Below are positions 1 through 5,805 of a stretch of DNA of 7,943 nt, piece by piece. The notes under the pieces are model-generated. The model was not told where the DNA came from and searched no databases. It saw nothing but the letters and a program-made list of their open reading frames with translations. This DNA comes from an uncultured Treponema sp. GTDB taxonomy: Bacteria > Spirochaetota > Spirochaetia > Treponematales > Treponemataceae. Where the stretch lies: NCBI GenBank assembly GCA_937885475.1, contig CAKZZR010000212.1, positions 1-7,943 on the forward strand, written 5' to 3'. Numbering within the stretch: position 1 is the stretch's first letter; each line of letters opens with the position of its first letter. The position numbers and the translations under genes are program-made.

Positions 1-1054
1 CCGAAGCATCATAGCCGCAGTTATAATATTTTGAATTTTTGGAATAGATTTTATCGATTCCTATAACTTCATTTATCTGAATGTTTTTCTGCAAGGTTCC
101 TTGTAAGTCATACAAAATTACAAGTCCATACGGGTTTTCTTTTATAACCTGCCCGACCACCAAAATCTTATTCTCTTCTATTACCTTTGCATCAAAAAAA
201 AGCGTATCCGTACCCTTAAGTCCAAATGATTTATGCCACAATTCTGAACCGTTACTGTCATTGCATTGTAAAAAGCTTGAGACATACAGATTGCCGTTTG
301 AATCGCTCAAAACCTCAGTTCCCACTGAATAAATATTGTTATTCTTTTGCAGAACAGTCCTCGGAACAGCAACGGAATCAAAAGAAACATTCCATAGTTT
401 TTCCTTTAAGGATTTAAGAGGTCTCTTATCATACAAAATCAGACGGTTACCATCATACAGATATGAAAAGACATATCCTTTTTGAAACAACTCCCTAACA
501 GACAGTTTTGTTCTTTTGTTCTCATCAAAAATGCACAGTTTGTCATTCACTTTGAATGGAATTACAGCGCTGTCAAAAGCCGCTATTGAATATATAGGCT
601 CCGTCTTGTGCATATAATCATTTACAATCCCACTGTTGTAACACGCAAACACGGAGCCATTTCCCAGCCCTTGCGCGGAAACCGAATTCTTTGAATTATT
701 CTTAATGACTATATAGGATTCAGAAACATCACCTGCAGAAGGATTTTCAATGACCAATGTTTCCTGATTATCCGTAAGGGCTTTTTTTTCAGAAAGATTG
801 TAGTACACCGCTGAACCTAAAAGCGGAATTCTATACGTAACAGTCCAGCCGTCATACAAAGCTGCCTCATGCAGGGGAAAGTTATGCACCTCTGATTTTT
901 TATATGGAACAACAGAATCATCAATCAATATATCATAGTCTGAATTATTCTTTACAAGACAAGGAAACGTATTGTCCACAGGAACAACATCTTTTTTTGC
1001 AAATGCAAATGAAGAAATACCAGCAAACACTAAAAATAACACACTTTTTTTCAT
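1..1054 (-). CDS. Exported protein of unknown function with beta-propeller-like repeats, C-terminus cut by window edge
   Basis: The frame is open without a stop from the ATG at 1052-1054 to the left edge, giving 351 codons of an incomplete protein. A ribosome site (GGAGGT, 1059-1064) precedes the start. Residues 1-19 form a signal peptide (MKK, hydrophobic core, ending SFAFA before KKD), with no lipobox cysteine, so export to the periplasm or beyond is likely. Residues 30-170 carry two strand motifs of the type LVKNNSDYDILI (33-44) and YIVIKNNSKNSV (114-125). From about 220 the sequence becomes propeller-like: WNVSF (221-225), NGNLYVSSF (253-261), LWHKSFG (272-278), ENKILVVGQV (294-303), YGLVILYDLQGT (309-320). 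This pattern of W..SFG, a strand, then LYD..G resembles SBBP/delta-60-type repeats; that is my reading, not a database match. It lies 66 bp downstream of the other exported-protein gene and shares its N-terminal motif. Function unknown. Confidence 0.85.
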   Translation of the reverse strand, partial: MKKSVLFLVFAGISSFAFAKKDVVPVDNTFPCLVKNNSDYDILIDDSVVPYKKSEVHNFPLHEAALYDGWTVTYRIPLLGSAVYYNLSEKKALTDNQETLVIENPSAGDVSESYIVIKNNSKNSVSAQGLGNGSVFACYNSGIVNDYMHKTEPIYSIAAFDSAVIPFKVNDKLCIFDENKRTKLSVRELFQKGYVFSYLYDGNRLILYDKRPLKSLKEKLWNVSFDSVAVPRTVLQKNNNIYSVGTEVLSDSNGNLYVSSFLQCNDSNGSELWHKSFGLKGTDTLFFDAKVIEENKILVVGQVIKENPYGLVILYDLQGTLQKNIQINEVIGIDKIYSKNSKYYNCGYDAS

Positions 1055-1058
1055 TTGC

Positions 1059-1064
1059 ACCTCC
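1059..1064 (-). promoter_or_regulatory. Ribosome binding site of the left-edge exported protein
   Basis: GGAGGT on the minus strand ends 4 bases before the ATG at 1054. Its core GAGGT is complementary to ACCTC (1075-1079) in the downstream arm of the preceding terminator hairpin, so the site could be sequestered if that arm is free. Confidence 0.75.
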
Positions 1065-1104
1065 AAAAACAAAAGAGGTTAACACTTAAAAGCTAACCTC
1101 TTTT
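1065..1104 (-). terminator. Intrinsic terminator or attenuator between the two exported-protein genes
   Basis: An 11-bp perfect inverted repeat, AAAAGAGGTTA at 1071-1081 and its complement at 1094-1104, encloses a 12-base loop. Read on the minus strand, the stem ends in UUUU and is followed by G and five U (1070-1065). It begins 16 bases after the stop codon of the upstream gene, as expected for its terminator. Because it ends only 16 bases before the next start codon, any transcript of the left-edge gene made from the upstream promoter must read through it. Confidence 0.7.
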
Positions 1105-1120
1105 GATTGATTACATAGTA

Positions 1121-2215
1121 TTATTCGTTGAAGAGTGATATACGAGCATCAGCAGTCAGGCTTTTCTTACCTTTTTCTGCAATGTCATAATTATAATTAC
1201 CTTCCATACCTGTAATATGAAGTTCATAAACATAACCAGGTTTAAACTTCATCGGGGCAACTGTCTTTTTTGAAAAATCATCAAATTCCATAGTCAACGC
1301 AGTATACATCTGTCCATCCTCTCCATTAAGGGAGGCAATTTCATAAGTAGAATTTCCACCAGACAAAGTACCTCGCTCACCTTTCTGATCTGCAAGAATT
1401 TCACCTGCATTTCTGAATTCAATAGAAGATTCTGTATTATTTGCGAGATTTATAAATGCAACATCATAACCAACGGAAGAAGCTCCAGGTCCCTCAAAAC
1501 GAATCGGAGTAATCTTTCCTCCTACAGGCTGAGGACGAGTTCTTTTTCGGTCTGTTTTTCCCGCATTCATTGAAGTTCTTTCATTTGTATTAGGATTTAC
1601 ATAGACGAATGTCGGATAAAAATCATACATCAAACCGCCTTCACGCGGTGCAAGATAAATACGCTTGTTTGTCGTGAGAGGAGCAAGAGTTGCAATAACC
1701 TCGCCCTGACTCGGATTATCCTGTCGCAATTCAAGAACAAAATTTTCAGACTCGTTACTAACATATATACAAGTTTGCTGCTGCGTATCGACACCTTTGA
1801 AAACAGAAAGAGTGCTTCGGTCTGTATCATCATCCAAGTTATACACAACAAGACCTGTATAAATAACATCATCTTCCGTTACACGTGCCTTTCCTCGGTA
1901 ATTTTCATAGGTTGCAACACGTACCAAGATTGAACCGGATTTAGGTAGACCTGGAACTTTTTTCAAATCAAAAACGGTATTACCATTTGCTTTGACACCC
2001 CCCAAGACTGCCGATTTTTCAACCCGACCTACAAAAATCACAACATCTTCGCTTGTCTGATTTGCAATCGTAAGCCGTCCATTCGGGTCACCCTTAAAAT
2101 TCACCTCTTTGCTCTTCAACTGAACAGTTCCGTTGTCCTTTTTCTTTGCATATATAGGCAAAGCTGACAGAAGAATTAAAGAAAGACCAAATAAAAACGT
2201 AATATGCTTTTTCAT
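1121..2215 (-). CDS. Exported protein of unknown function with three repeated strand modules
   Basis: This complete gene encodes 364 residues. It starts with a signal peptide (MKKHITFLFG, hydrophobic core, cleavage likely after PIYA at 23), and there is no lipobox cysteine, so a soluble periplasmic or surface protein is inferred. GAGGTG stands just upstream of the ATG at 2213-2215. The mature part contains a motif three times, roughly 100 residues apart: RLTIANQTSEDVVIFV (47-62), TCIYVSNESENFVLELR (148-164) and AFINLANNTESSIEFRN (253-269). Each is a hydrophobic strand, N-x-T/S, an acidic residue, then a second strand, which suggests three beta-sandwich-like modules. Residues 218-228 form a basic linker (GKTDRKRTRPQ). 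The left-edge gene downstream has the same motif twice. I do not recognise a named family. A promoter with a good -35 box lies upstream, divergent from an XRE regulator that might control it. Confidence 0.88.
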   Translation of the reverse strand: MKKHITFLFGLSLILLSALPIYAKKKDNGTVQLKSKEVNFKGDPNGRLTIANQTSEDVVIFVGRVEKSAVLGGVKANGNTVFDLKKVPGLPKSGSILVRVATYENYRGKARVTEDDVIYTGLVVYNLDDDTDRSTLSVFKGVDTQQQTCIYVSNESENFVLELRQDNPSQGEVIATLAPLTTNKRIYLAPREGGLMYDFYPTFVYVNPNTNERTSMNAGKTDRKRTRPQPVGGKITPIRFEGPGASSVGYDVAFINLANNTESSIEFRNAGEILADQKGERGTLSGGNSTYEIASLNGEDGQMYTALTMEFDDFSKKTVAPMKFKPGYVYELHITGMEGNYNYDIAEKGKKSLTADARISLFNE

Positions 2216-2233
2216 TTTACACCTCTATATACG

Positions 2234-2261
2234 AATTTACACTAGAATACAAGATTGTCAA
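2234..2261 (-). promoter_or_regulatory. Sigma-70-type promoter for the exported-protein genes
   Basis: On the minus strand TTGACA (2256-2261) is followed after 16 bases by TAAATT (2234-2239), with the gene start at 2215 and its ribosome site in between. The -35 hexamer is a perfect consensus; the -10 matches 4 of 6. The -35 overlaps a plus-strand TTGTCA that may serve the divergent regulator. Confidence 0.55.
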
Positions 2262-2283
2262 GAACAAAAAACTCGGCTATATA
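2255..2283 (+). promoter_or_regulatory. Possible promoter of the XRE regulator
   Basis: TTGTCA (2255-2260), a 17-base spacer, and TATAGG (2278-2283) precede the ATG at 2290. If used, transcription would begin at or within a base or two of the start codon, giving a leaderless or nearly leaderless message. That would fit the poor ribosome site (AGG at 2283-2285, very close to the ATG). The call rests on hexamer matching alone. Confidence 0.35.
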
Positions 2284-2289
2284 GGTGTA

Positions 2290-2613
2290 ATGCAATCACT
2301 CTTAGAGGTTATTCCCGAAAACGTAAAATTCTACAGAAAAAAATCAGGGCTGAGCCAACTAAAGCTTGCCTATCAGCTGGAAATGGCTCCGTCATATCTT
2401 GCGGAAATTGAACGGGGAACACAATATCCGTCCTTAAAAGTGATTGAGCGAATCGCCTCTTATTTTAAAATCGAACCCTATCAGCTCCTTATGCCAAACC
2501 ATCTTGAGGAAACAAAGAAAAAGACAATCGAAGAGGAACGGATTTTGCGCAGCCTTAAGGAAAGCATAGACAGTCTTATCGAAAACATGCTTAACAAAAG
2601 GGCGTGCGTATGA
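2290..2613 (+). CDS. XRE-family helix-turn-helix transcriptional regulator
   Basis: A 107-residue protein with a classical Cro/C1-type HTH domain at about residues 11-67: NVKFYRKKSGLSQLKLAYQL, then APSYLAEIERGTQYPSL for the turn and recognition helix, then the usual VIERIASYFKIEPYQLL. The tail, residues 72-102, is a charged helix (EETKKKTIEEERILRSLKE) that could form a dimer coiled coil. No signal-sensing or peptidase domain is present. It is divergent from the exported-protein genes and overlaps a second, broken HTH gene by ATGA, so the two were once co-translated. Small regulators placed this way often repress themselves and the divergent gene; that target is inferred. The start at 2290 leaves the domain complete but has a weak ribosome site. 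Confidence 0.88.
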   Translation: MQSLLEVIPENVKFYRKKSGLSQLKLAYQLEMAPSYLAEIERGTQYPSLKVIERIASYFKIEPYQLLMPNHLEETKKKTIEEERILRSLKESIDSLIENMLNKRACV

Positions 2614-2806
2614 CAACAAGGGAATTTTTCAGGCAGAACCTAAAATATTACAGAAACCAAAAGGAACTTTTGCAGGAAAGGCTTCCTGCGCTGATAGGCT
2701 TTGGACAGACGTACATTACGTAGATGGAAAGCCGCACCAAGTTTCCAAAGCAATGAACGAACCAAGAGCCAAGCTAAATGCCGTGTTTGATGAGATGGAA
2801 AAATAG
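2610..2806 (+). pseudogene. Decayed second XRE-family HTH gene
   Basis: The ATG at 2610 overlaps the regulator's stop as ATGA. The frame reads MTTREFFRQNLKYYRNQKEL, continues through GFGQTYIT, then hits TAG at 2721, exactly where XRE proteins have a glutamate (compare YLAEIERG in the neighbour); one base change from GAG would explain it. The same frame continues MESRTKFPK and stops at TGA 2754. The remaining coding-like stretch, from about 2747 to the TAG at 2804-2806 (KAMNEPRAKLNAVFDEMEK), is in another frame, and the expected middle of the domain is missing. So a nonsense change plus an indel or deletion have broken the gene. A leucine where serine is usual (KELLQ for LSQ) and a helix proline (RLPAL) fit further drift. 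Only a 37-residue peptide could be made. Confidence 0.75.
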
Positions 2807-2812
2807 ATTCAT

Positions 2813-2860
2813 AAAAAAAAACGCCCGCACATCACTCCATCAAAAAGCGCCGTGCGAGCG
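2813..2860 (-). terminator. pta: Intrinsic terminator of pta
   Basis: Read on the minus strand, CGCTCGCAC (2852-2860) pairs with GTGCGGGCG (2822-2830) over 9 bp with one U-G wobble, followed by nine U residues (plus-strand A tract 2813-2821). The run of U is on the minus-strand side, so this mainly ends pta, whose stop codon lies about 50 bases upstream. On the plus strand the wobble becomes a C-A mismatch and the T run is short, so it is a poor terminator for the HTH genes. Confidence 0.85.
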
Positions 2861-2907
2861 GGTTTCTTCTATATAAATAGCTAAAAAATGAACGAAAAAA
2901 TCCTGTT

Positions 2908-3939
2908 CTATGCCTGAAGCGCGGTTACGGCTACGGTGGCAACGATGTCGTCTACGTTGCAGCCACGGCTAAGGTCGTTGAGCGGCTTTGCAAAACCCTG
3001 GCATACAGGACCTATTGCCATCCAGCCGCCCATGCGCTGGCAGATTTTGTAGCCGATGTTTCCGGCATTGATGTTCGGGAACACGAACACGTTGGCGTGT
3101 CCGGCAACAGCGCTGCCCGGAGCCTTAAGCTCGCCTACCTCTGGCGCAACTGCGGCATCAAACTGGAATTCGCCGTCAAGCGCAAGCTCGGGAGCCTTTG
3201 CCTTTGCAAGCTGAACGGCTTCCTGCATCTTGGGAACGCTCTTAAAGAATTTGTCATCGTTTCCGCTTCCCTTTGTAGAGAACGAAAGCAGCGCCACACG
3301 TGGCTCAAGGCCTGCAATTTTTTTTACGGTGTCGGCGGTCGCAATAGCAATGTCGCTCACCTCCTCTGCGGTCGGCTCAATGTTAATTGCGCAGTCAGCA
3401 AAAAGCGCGATTCCTTCTTTTATATATGGGTTTCCGCCTTCCGGGGCTACCATGATGAACGCAGACGATACGGTCTTTATTCCTGGTGCGGTCTTTATAA
3501 CCTGAAGTCCAGGGCGCAACGTGTTCGCCGTTGAATGGCATGCGCCGCTCACAAAACCGTCCGCATCGCCCGCCTTAAGGATAAGCGCGCCGTACATGGT
3601 GCGATCCTTAAGGATATACGCCTTTGCGGCTGCAACGTCGGCATATTCCGGCGCTCCGGTCTTTTTGTTGATTTTACCTTCGCGAGCCTTGAACAAAAGC
3701 TCCGCATACTTGTCGGCATTGGAATCCGTTGCCGGGTTCACCAGCGTAACGTCCGTCAAATCCACATCAGGAGCGCAAGCCTTGGCTTCTTCTTCCGTAC
3801 CGATAAGAATGATTTTTGCAATTCCTTCCTTAACAATACGAGCGGCAGCCTCCACAACGCGCTTGTCCTCGCCTTCGCAGAGAACGATTGTCTTCCCTGC
3901 ATTCTTCGCCTTGTTTTTAAGTTCTTCTACAAAATTCAT
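2908..3939 (-). CDS. pta: Phosphate acetyltransferase (EC 2.3.1.8)
   Basis: This 343-residue cytoplasmic enzyme interconverts acetyl-CoA plus phosphate with acetyl phosphate plus CoA. With acetate kinase (not in the window) it makes ATP in fermentation. The length equals the short class-I Pta, one PTA_PTB domain without the N-terminal regulatory DRTGG part. Family landmarks visible: TIVLCEGEDKRVVEAA (17-32), DADGFVSGACHSTANTLRP (125-143), GIKTVSSAFIM (153-163), FADCAINIEPTAEE (180-193), RVALLSFSTKGSG (214-226), DGEFQFDAAVAPEV (255-268), KAPGSAVAGHANVFVFP (272-288), NAGNIGYK (291-298) and KPLNDLSRGC (318-327). AGAGGA before the ATG at 3937-3939 is the ribosome site. The gene is monocistronic as seen, divergent from infC, and clearly GC-richer than the exported-protein genes to its left. 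A butyryl-transferring relative is possible but less likely, given these motifs. Confidence 0.96.
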   Translation of the reverse strand: MNFVEELKNKAKNAGKTIVLCEGEDKRVVEAAARIVKEGIAKIILIGTEEEAKACAPDVDLTDVTLVNPATDSNADKYAELLFKAREGKINKKTGAPEYADVAAAKAYILKDRTMYGALILKAGDADGFVSGACHSTANTLRPGLQVIKTAPGIKTVSSAFIMVAPEGGNPYIKEGIALFADCAINIEPTAEEVSDIAIATADTVKKIAGLEPRVALLSFSTKGSGNDDKFFKSVPKMQEAVQLAKAKAPELALDGEFQFDAAVAPEVGELKAPGSAVAGHANVFVFPNINAGNIGYKICQRMGGWMAIGPVCQGFAKPLNDLSRGCNVDDIVATVAVTALQA

Positions 3940-3988
3940 AAGTTTCCTCTATATATACTACACTATCACTAAACTAATCTTTTTGCTA

Positions 3989-4018
3989 TAGACATTCGCT
4001 TTGATTTTAAGATATAAT
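3989..4018 (+). promoter_or_regulatory. Promoter of the infC-rpmI-rplT operon
   Basis: TAGACA (3989-3994, 5 of 6 to consensus), an 18-base spacer and a perfect TATAAT (4013-4018). The predicted start of transcription near 4025 gives a leader of only about 44 bases before infC, too short for a long L20-type pseudoknot leader like that described in Bacillus. Confidence 0.65.
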
Positions 4019-4041
4019 TTGTGTTACGTTTACATGAAAAG

Positions 4042-4057
4042 AGTGTTTTGCGACACT
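4042..4057 (+). promoter_or_regulatory. Small hairpin next to the infC ribosome site
   Basis: AGTGT (4042-4046) and ACACT (4053-4057) form a 5-bp stem with loop TTTGCG, ending one base before AGGAGG (4059-4064). It could tune access of ribosomes to the site. A role in autoregulation is inference only. Confidence 0.35.
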
Positions 4058-4058
4058 T

Positions 4059-4071
4059 AGGAGGATAATTG
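4059..4071 (+). promoter_or_regulatory. infC: Strong Shine-Dalgarno and TTG start of infC
   Basis: A consensus AGGAGG (4059-4064) stands 4 bases before TTG (4069-4071). The in-frame codon directly before is TAA (4066-4068), so no longer start exists. The next in-frame ATG lies inside the conserved INEMIRVREVRLI segment and would truncate the domain. This fixes TTG as the start. Confidence 0.8.
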
Positions 4072-4599
4072 GCATACACAAACAACAACAAAAACGGTCA
4101 GAGAATCAACGAAATGATTCGTGTCCGGGAGGTCAGACTTATTGATGACGAGGGCAACCAGAAGGGCATCGTACCTACCTTGGAAGCTCTTAAATTGGCT
4201 AAGGAAAAAGACCTTGACCTTGTTGAAGTTTCACCGAATGCTAACCCGCCGGTTTGCAAAATCCTTGACTATGGCAAGTACCGATTCGAACAGGAAAAAA
4301 AGCTCCGAGAATCCAAGAAGAATCAGAAGGTGCTTAAGTTAAAAGAAATCCGAATGCAGCCGAAAATCGGTCCCGGAGATCTTGACACTAAGGCCAAGCA
4401 TGTACAGGAATTCCTTGACGAGGGCGACAAGGTGAAGGTAACCATCCGCTTCCGCGGACGCGAGCTTGCACACACAGACCTTGGCTACGGAGTCCTGAAT
4501 GAAGTTTTGAAAAGGCTTACTTCAGCGTACGTTGTGGAAAAGCAGCCTGCTATGGACGGCAAGACAATGTCCATGACGATTTCTGCAAAAGCCAAATAA
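4069..4599 (+). CDS. infC: Translation initiation factor IF-3
   Basis: The 176-residue protein has the usual IF-3 length. IF-3 binds the 30S subunit, keeps it apart from 50S and checks the start codon and initiator tRNA. The N-terminal domain covers about 11-80: INEMIRVREVRLIDDEGNQ (13-31), LVEVSPNANPPVCKILDYGK (51-70) with the family signature KILDYGKYRF (64-73). A lysine-rich linker helix (77-92) leads to the C-terminal domain with EIRMQPKIGPGDL (93-105), KVKVTIRFRGRELAH (121-135) and the end MSMTISAKAK. It starts with TTG, which matters because IF-3 discriminates against non-standard starts; E. coli infC uses AUU for that reason. It leads an operon with rpmI 20 bp downstream. Confidence 0.97.
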   Translation: MAYTNNNKNGQRINEMIRVREVRLIDDEGNQKGIVPTLEALKLAKEKDLDLVEVSPNANPPVCKILDYGKYRFEQEKKLRESKKNQKVLKLKEIRMQPKIGPGDLDTKAKHVQEFLDEGDKVKVTIRFRGRELAHTDLGYGVLNEVLKRLTSAYVVEKQPAMDGKTMSMTISAKAK

Positions 4600-4619
4600 A
4601 AATTATTGAGGTAACTGAA

Positions 4620-4820
4620 ATGCCTAAGATGAAGACTAAGAAGTCTGCTGCCAAACGCTACACCCTCACAGGAAGCGGAAAGGTTAAGCACAAGAAACAG
4701 AACCTTCGCCATATTTTGACAAAGCGTTCACCAAAAAGAAAGAGACAGCTCCGTGAAACAGGTTATGTTGCAGAAGCTGATGCAAAGAAAATTCGTAAGC
4801 AGATGTTGCCTTACGGTTAA
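4620..4820 (+). CDS. rpmI: 50S ribosomal protein L35
   Basis: A 66-residue, very basic protein with the standard L35 form: MPKMKTKKSAAKRYTLTGSG at the start, KVKHKKQNLRHILTKRSPKR in the middle, and ending KKIRKQMLPYG. It is a structural protein of the large subunit. GAGG stands in the 20-base gap after infC. The order infC-rpmI-rplT is conserved across bacteria and confirms the call. Confidence 0.97.
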   Translation: MPKMKTKKSAAKRYTLTGSGKVKHKKQNLRHILTKRSPKRKRQLRETGYVAEADAKKIRKQMLPYG

Positions 4821-4833
4821 TGAGGTGTAGAAG

Positions 4834-5193
4834 ATGGCAAGAGCAATAGACGGAACAAAAAGAAAGAACCGCCGTATTAAGATTCTTAAACTCGCAAAGG
4901 GTTTCCACGGCGACCGCAAATCAAACTATAAACCGGCAAAAGATGCCGTAACAAAGGCATTGAGCCACGCTTACGTTGACCGCCGCGACCGCAAGGGCAA
5001 TTTCCGCGCTTTGTGGATTAGCCGTATCAACGCAGCAGTTCGTGATGAGGGACTTTCTTACTCACGTTTTATCGATGGACTTTCAAAGGCTGGAATCACA
5101 ATCAACCGCAAGGCATTGTCGAACATGGCTATTGAAGACCCAGCAGCATTCAAGGCAGTTGTAGAGGCTGCTAAGAAAGCACTTAACGCATAA
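4834..5193 (+). CDS. rplT: 50S ribosomal protein L20
   Basis: A 119-residue basic protein matching L20 over its length: KILKLAKGFHGDRKSNYK (17-34), HAYVDRRDRKGNFRALWISR (45-64), INAAVRDEGLSYSRFIDGL, and NRKALSNMAIEDPAAF near the end. It binds 23S rRNA early in 50S assembly, and in several bacteria it represses its own operon by binding the mRNA. No obvious rRNA-like operator is seen in the short leader here. GAGGT precedes the ATG, 13 bases after rpmI. The next gene begins only 10 bases later, with no terminator, so the division genes downstream are likely cotranscribed. Confidence 0.97.
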   Translation: MARAIDGTKRKNRRIKILKLAKGFHGDRKSNYKPAKDAVTKALSHAYVDRRDRKGNFRALWISRINAAVRDEGLSYSRFIDGLSKAGITINRKALSNMAIEDPAAFKAVVEAAKKALNA

Positions 5194-5203
5194 GGAATAG
5201 CGT

Positions 5204-5800
5204 ATGATTTCTCTCGATCAGGTTTTGGTTCTTGAACAAAAGGTAGAAAGCGCTGTGAAAAAAATAACACAGCTGCAGGCTGAAAACGATGCTCTTCGCA
5301 AAAAATGTGCCGAGCTCACAAACTCGCTTTCAAGCAAGTCGGAGCAGCTTTCTTCTTTTGAGCAGGATCAGGGCTTGATTGAGAGTAAAATCGTAAACCT
5401 CATAAACCGGTTCAACAATATTGAGAATTCCGTATTGGATGCAATCGGTAAGCCGACAGACGGAACTCTGCCGCATCAGGGCGAGCAAAGCCCTGCCCAA
5501 CAAGCAACGGCAGAAAACGGCGCATACCAAGCCGCTTCCTCCGCACCCATAGCACCAGAACAGGAGCAGGTTGCCCCTGCCACCGCATACGAAGAACCGA
5601 CAAGCACCGGTCAGAACACAAATGACGTTGCTCAGGCGTTTGAGCAGGAACTTGTAAACGAAGCGCCGCAGAATGACGCTTTTGCTCAGAACGACCAAAG
5701 CCAGCCGAGTTTTTTTGACATGCAGCAGGTTCCCGGTAACGCAGAGCTACAGAATTCACAGGCTCCGTCACAGGACAATACCCAGTTCGATATTTTCTAA
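5204..5800 (+). CDS. ZapB-like coiled-coil protein with long disordered tail
   Basis: The 198-residue protein has two parts. Residues 1-80 form a heptad coiled coil (LVLEQKVESAVKKITQLQAE, then LRKKCAELTNSLSSKSEQLS, then GLIESKIVNLINRFNNIE), close in size and character to the 81-residue division protein ZapB. Residues 81-198 are rich in Q, A, P, E and N, contain no predicted fold by eye, and end in QFDIF; a related SFFDMQQ occurs at 169-175. No signal peptide or membrane segment is present, so it is cytoplasmic. It lies 10 bp after rplT, with AAGGA overlapping the rplT stop, and 5 bp before zapA. The ZapA neighbour is the main reason for the ZapB reading; coiled coils alone are not diagnostic. 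A Z-ring cross-linking role is inferred. Confidence 0.7.
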   Translation: MISLDQVLVLEQKVESAVKKITQLQAENDALRKKCAELTNSLSSKSEQLSSFEQDQGLIESKIVNLINRFNNIENSVLDAIGKPTDGTLPHQGEQSPAQQATAENGAYQAASSAPIAPEQEQVAPATAYEEPTSTGQNTNDVAQAFEQELVNEAPQNDAFAQNDQSQPSFFDMQQVPGNAELQNSQAPSQDNTQFDIF

Positions 5801-5805
5801 GCGCC

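Noticed and set aside
81..417. Short plus-strand frames near the left edge
   Set aside because: The minus strand is open for 351 codons with a signal peptide and ribosome site; these frames are its shadows.
2133..2411. Plus-strand 92-codon frame overlapping the start of the exported protein and the regulator
   Set aside because: It covers the antisense of a signal peptide, the promoter region and an out-of-frame part of the HTH domain; the product is arginine-rich with no recognisable motif.
2721..2723. TAG in the second HTH gene as a recoded (read-through) codon
   Set aside because: The same frame stops again 30 bases later, and the rest of the gene is in another frame with domain parts missing, so decay is the simpler reading.
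3940..3990. Promoter for pta in the divergent spacer
   Set aside because: TATATA-like strings are present just before the ribosome site, but none has an acceptable -35 at 16-18 bases or leaves room for the leader, so no site is called.
3097..3991. Several long plus-strand open frames (145-156 codons) opposite pta
   Set aside because: They are antisense shadows of a strongly recognisable, GC-rich Pta coding region and have no family features or ribosome sites.
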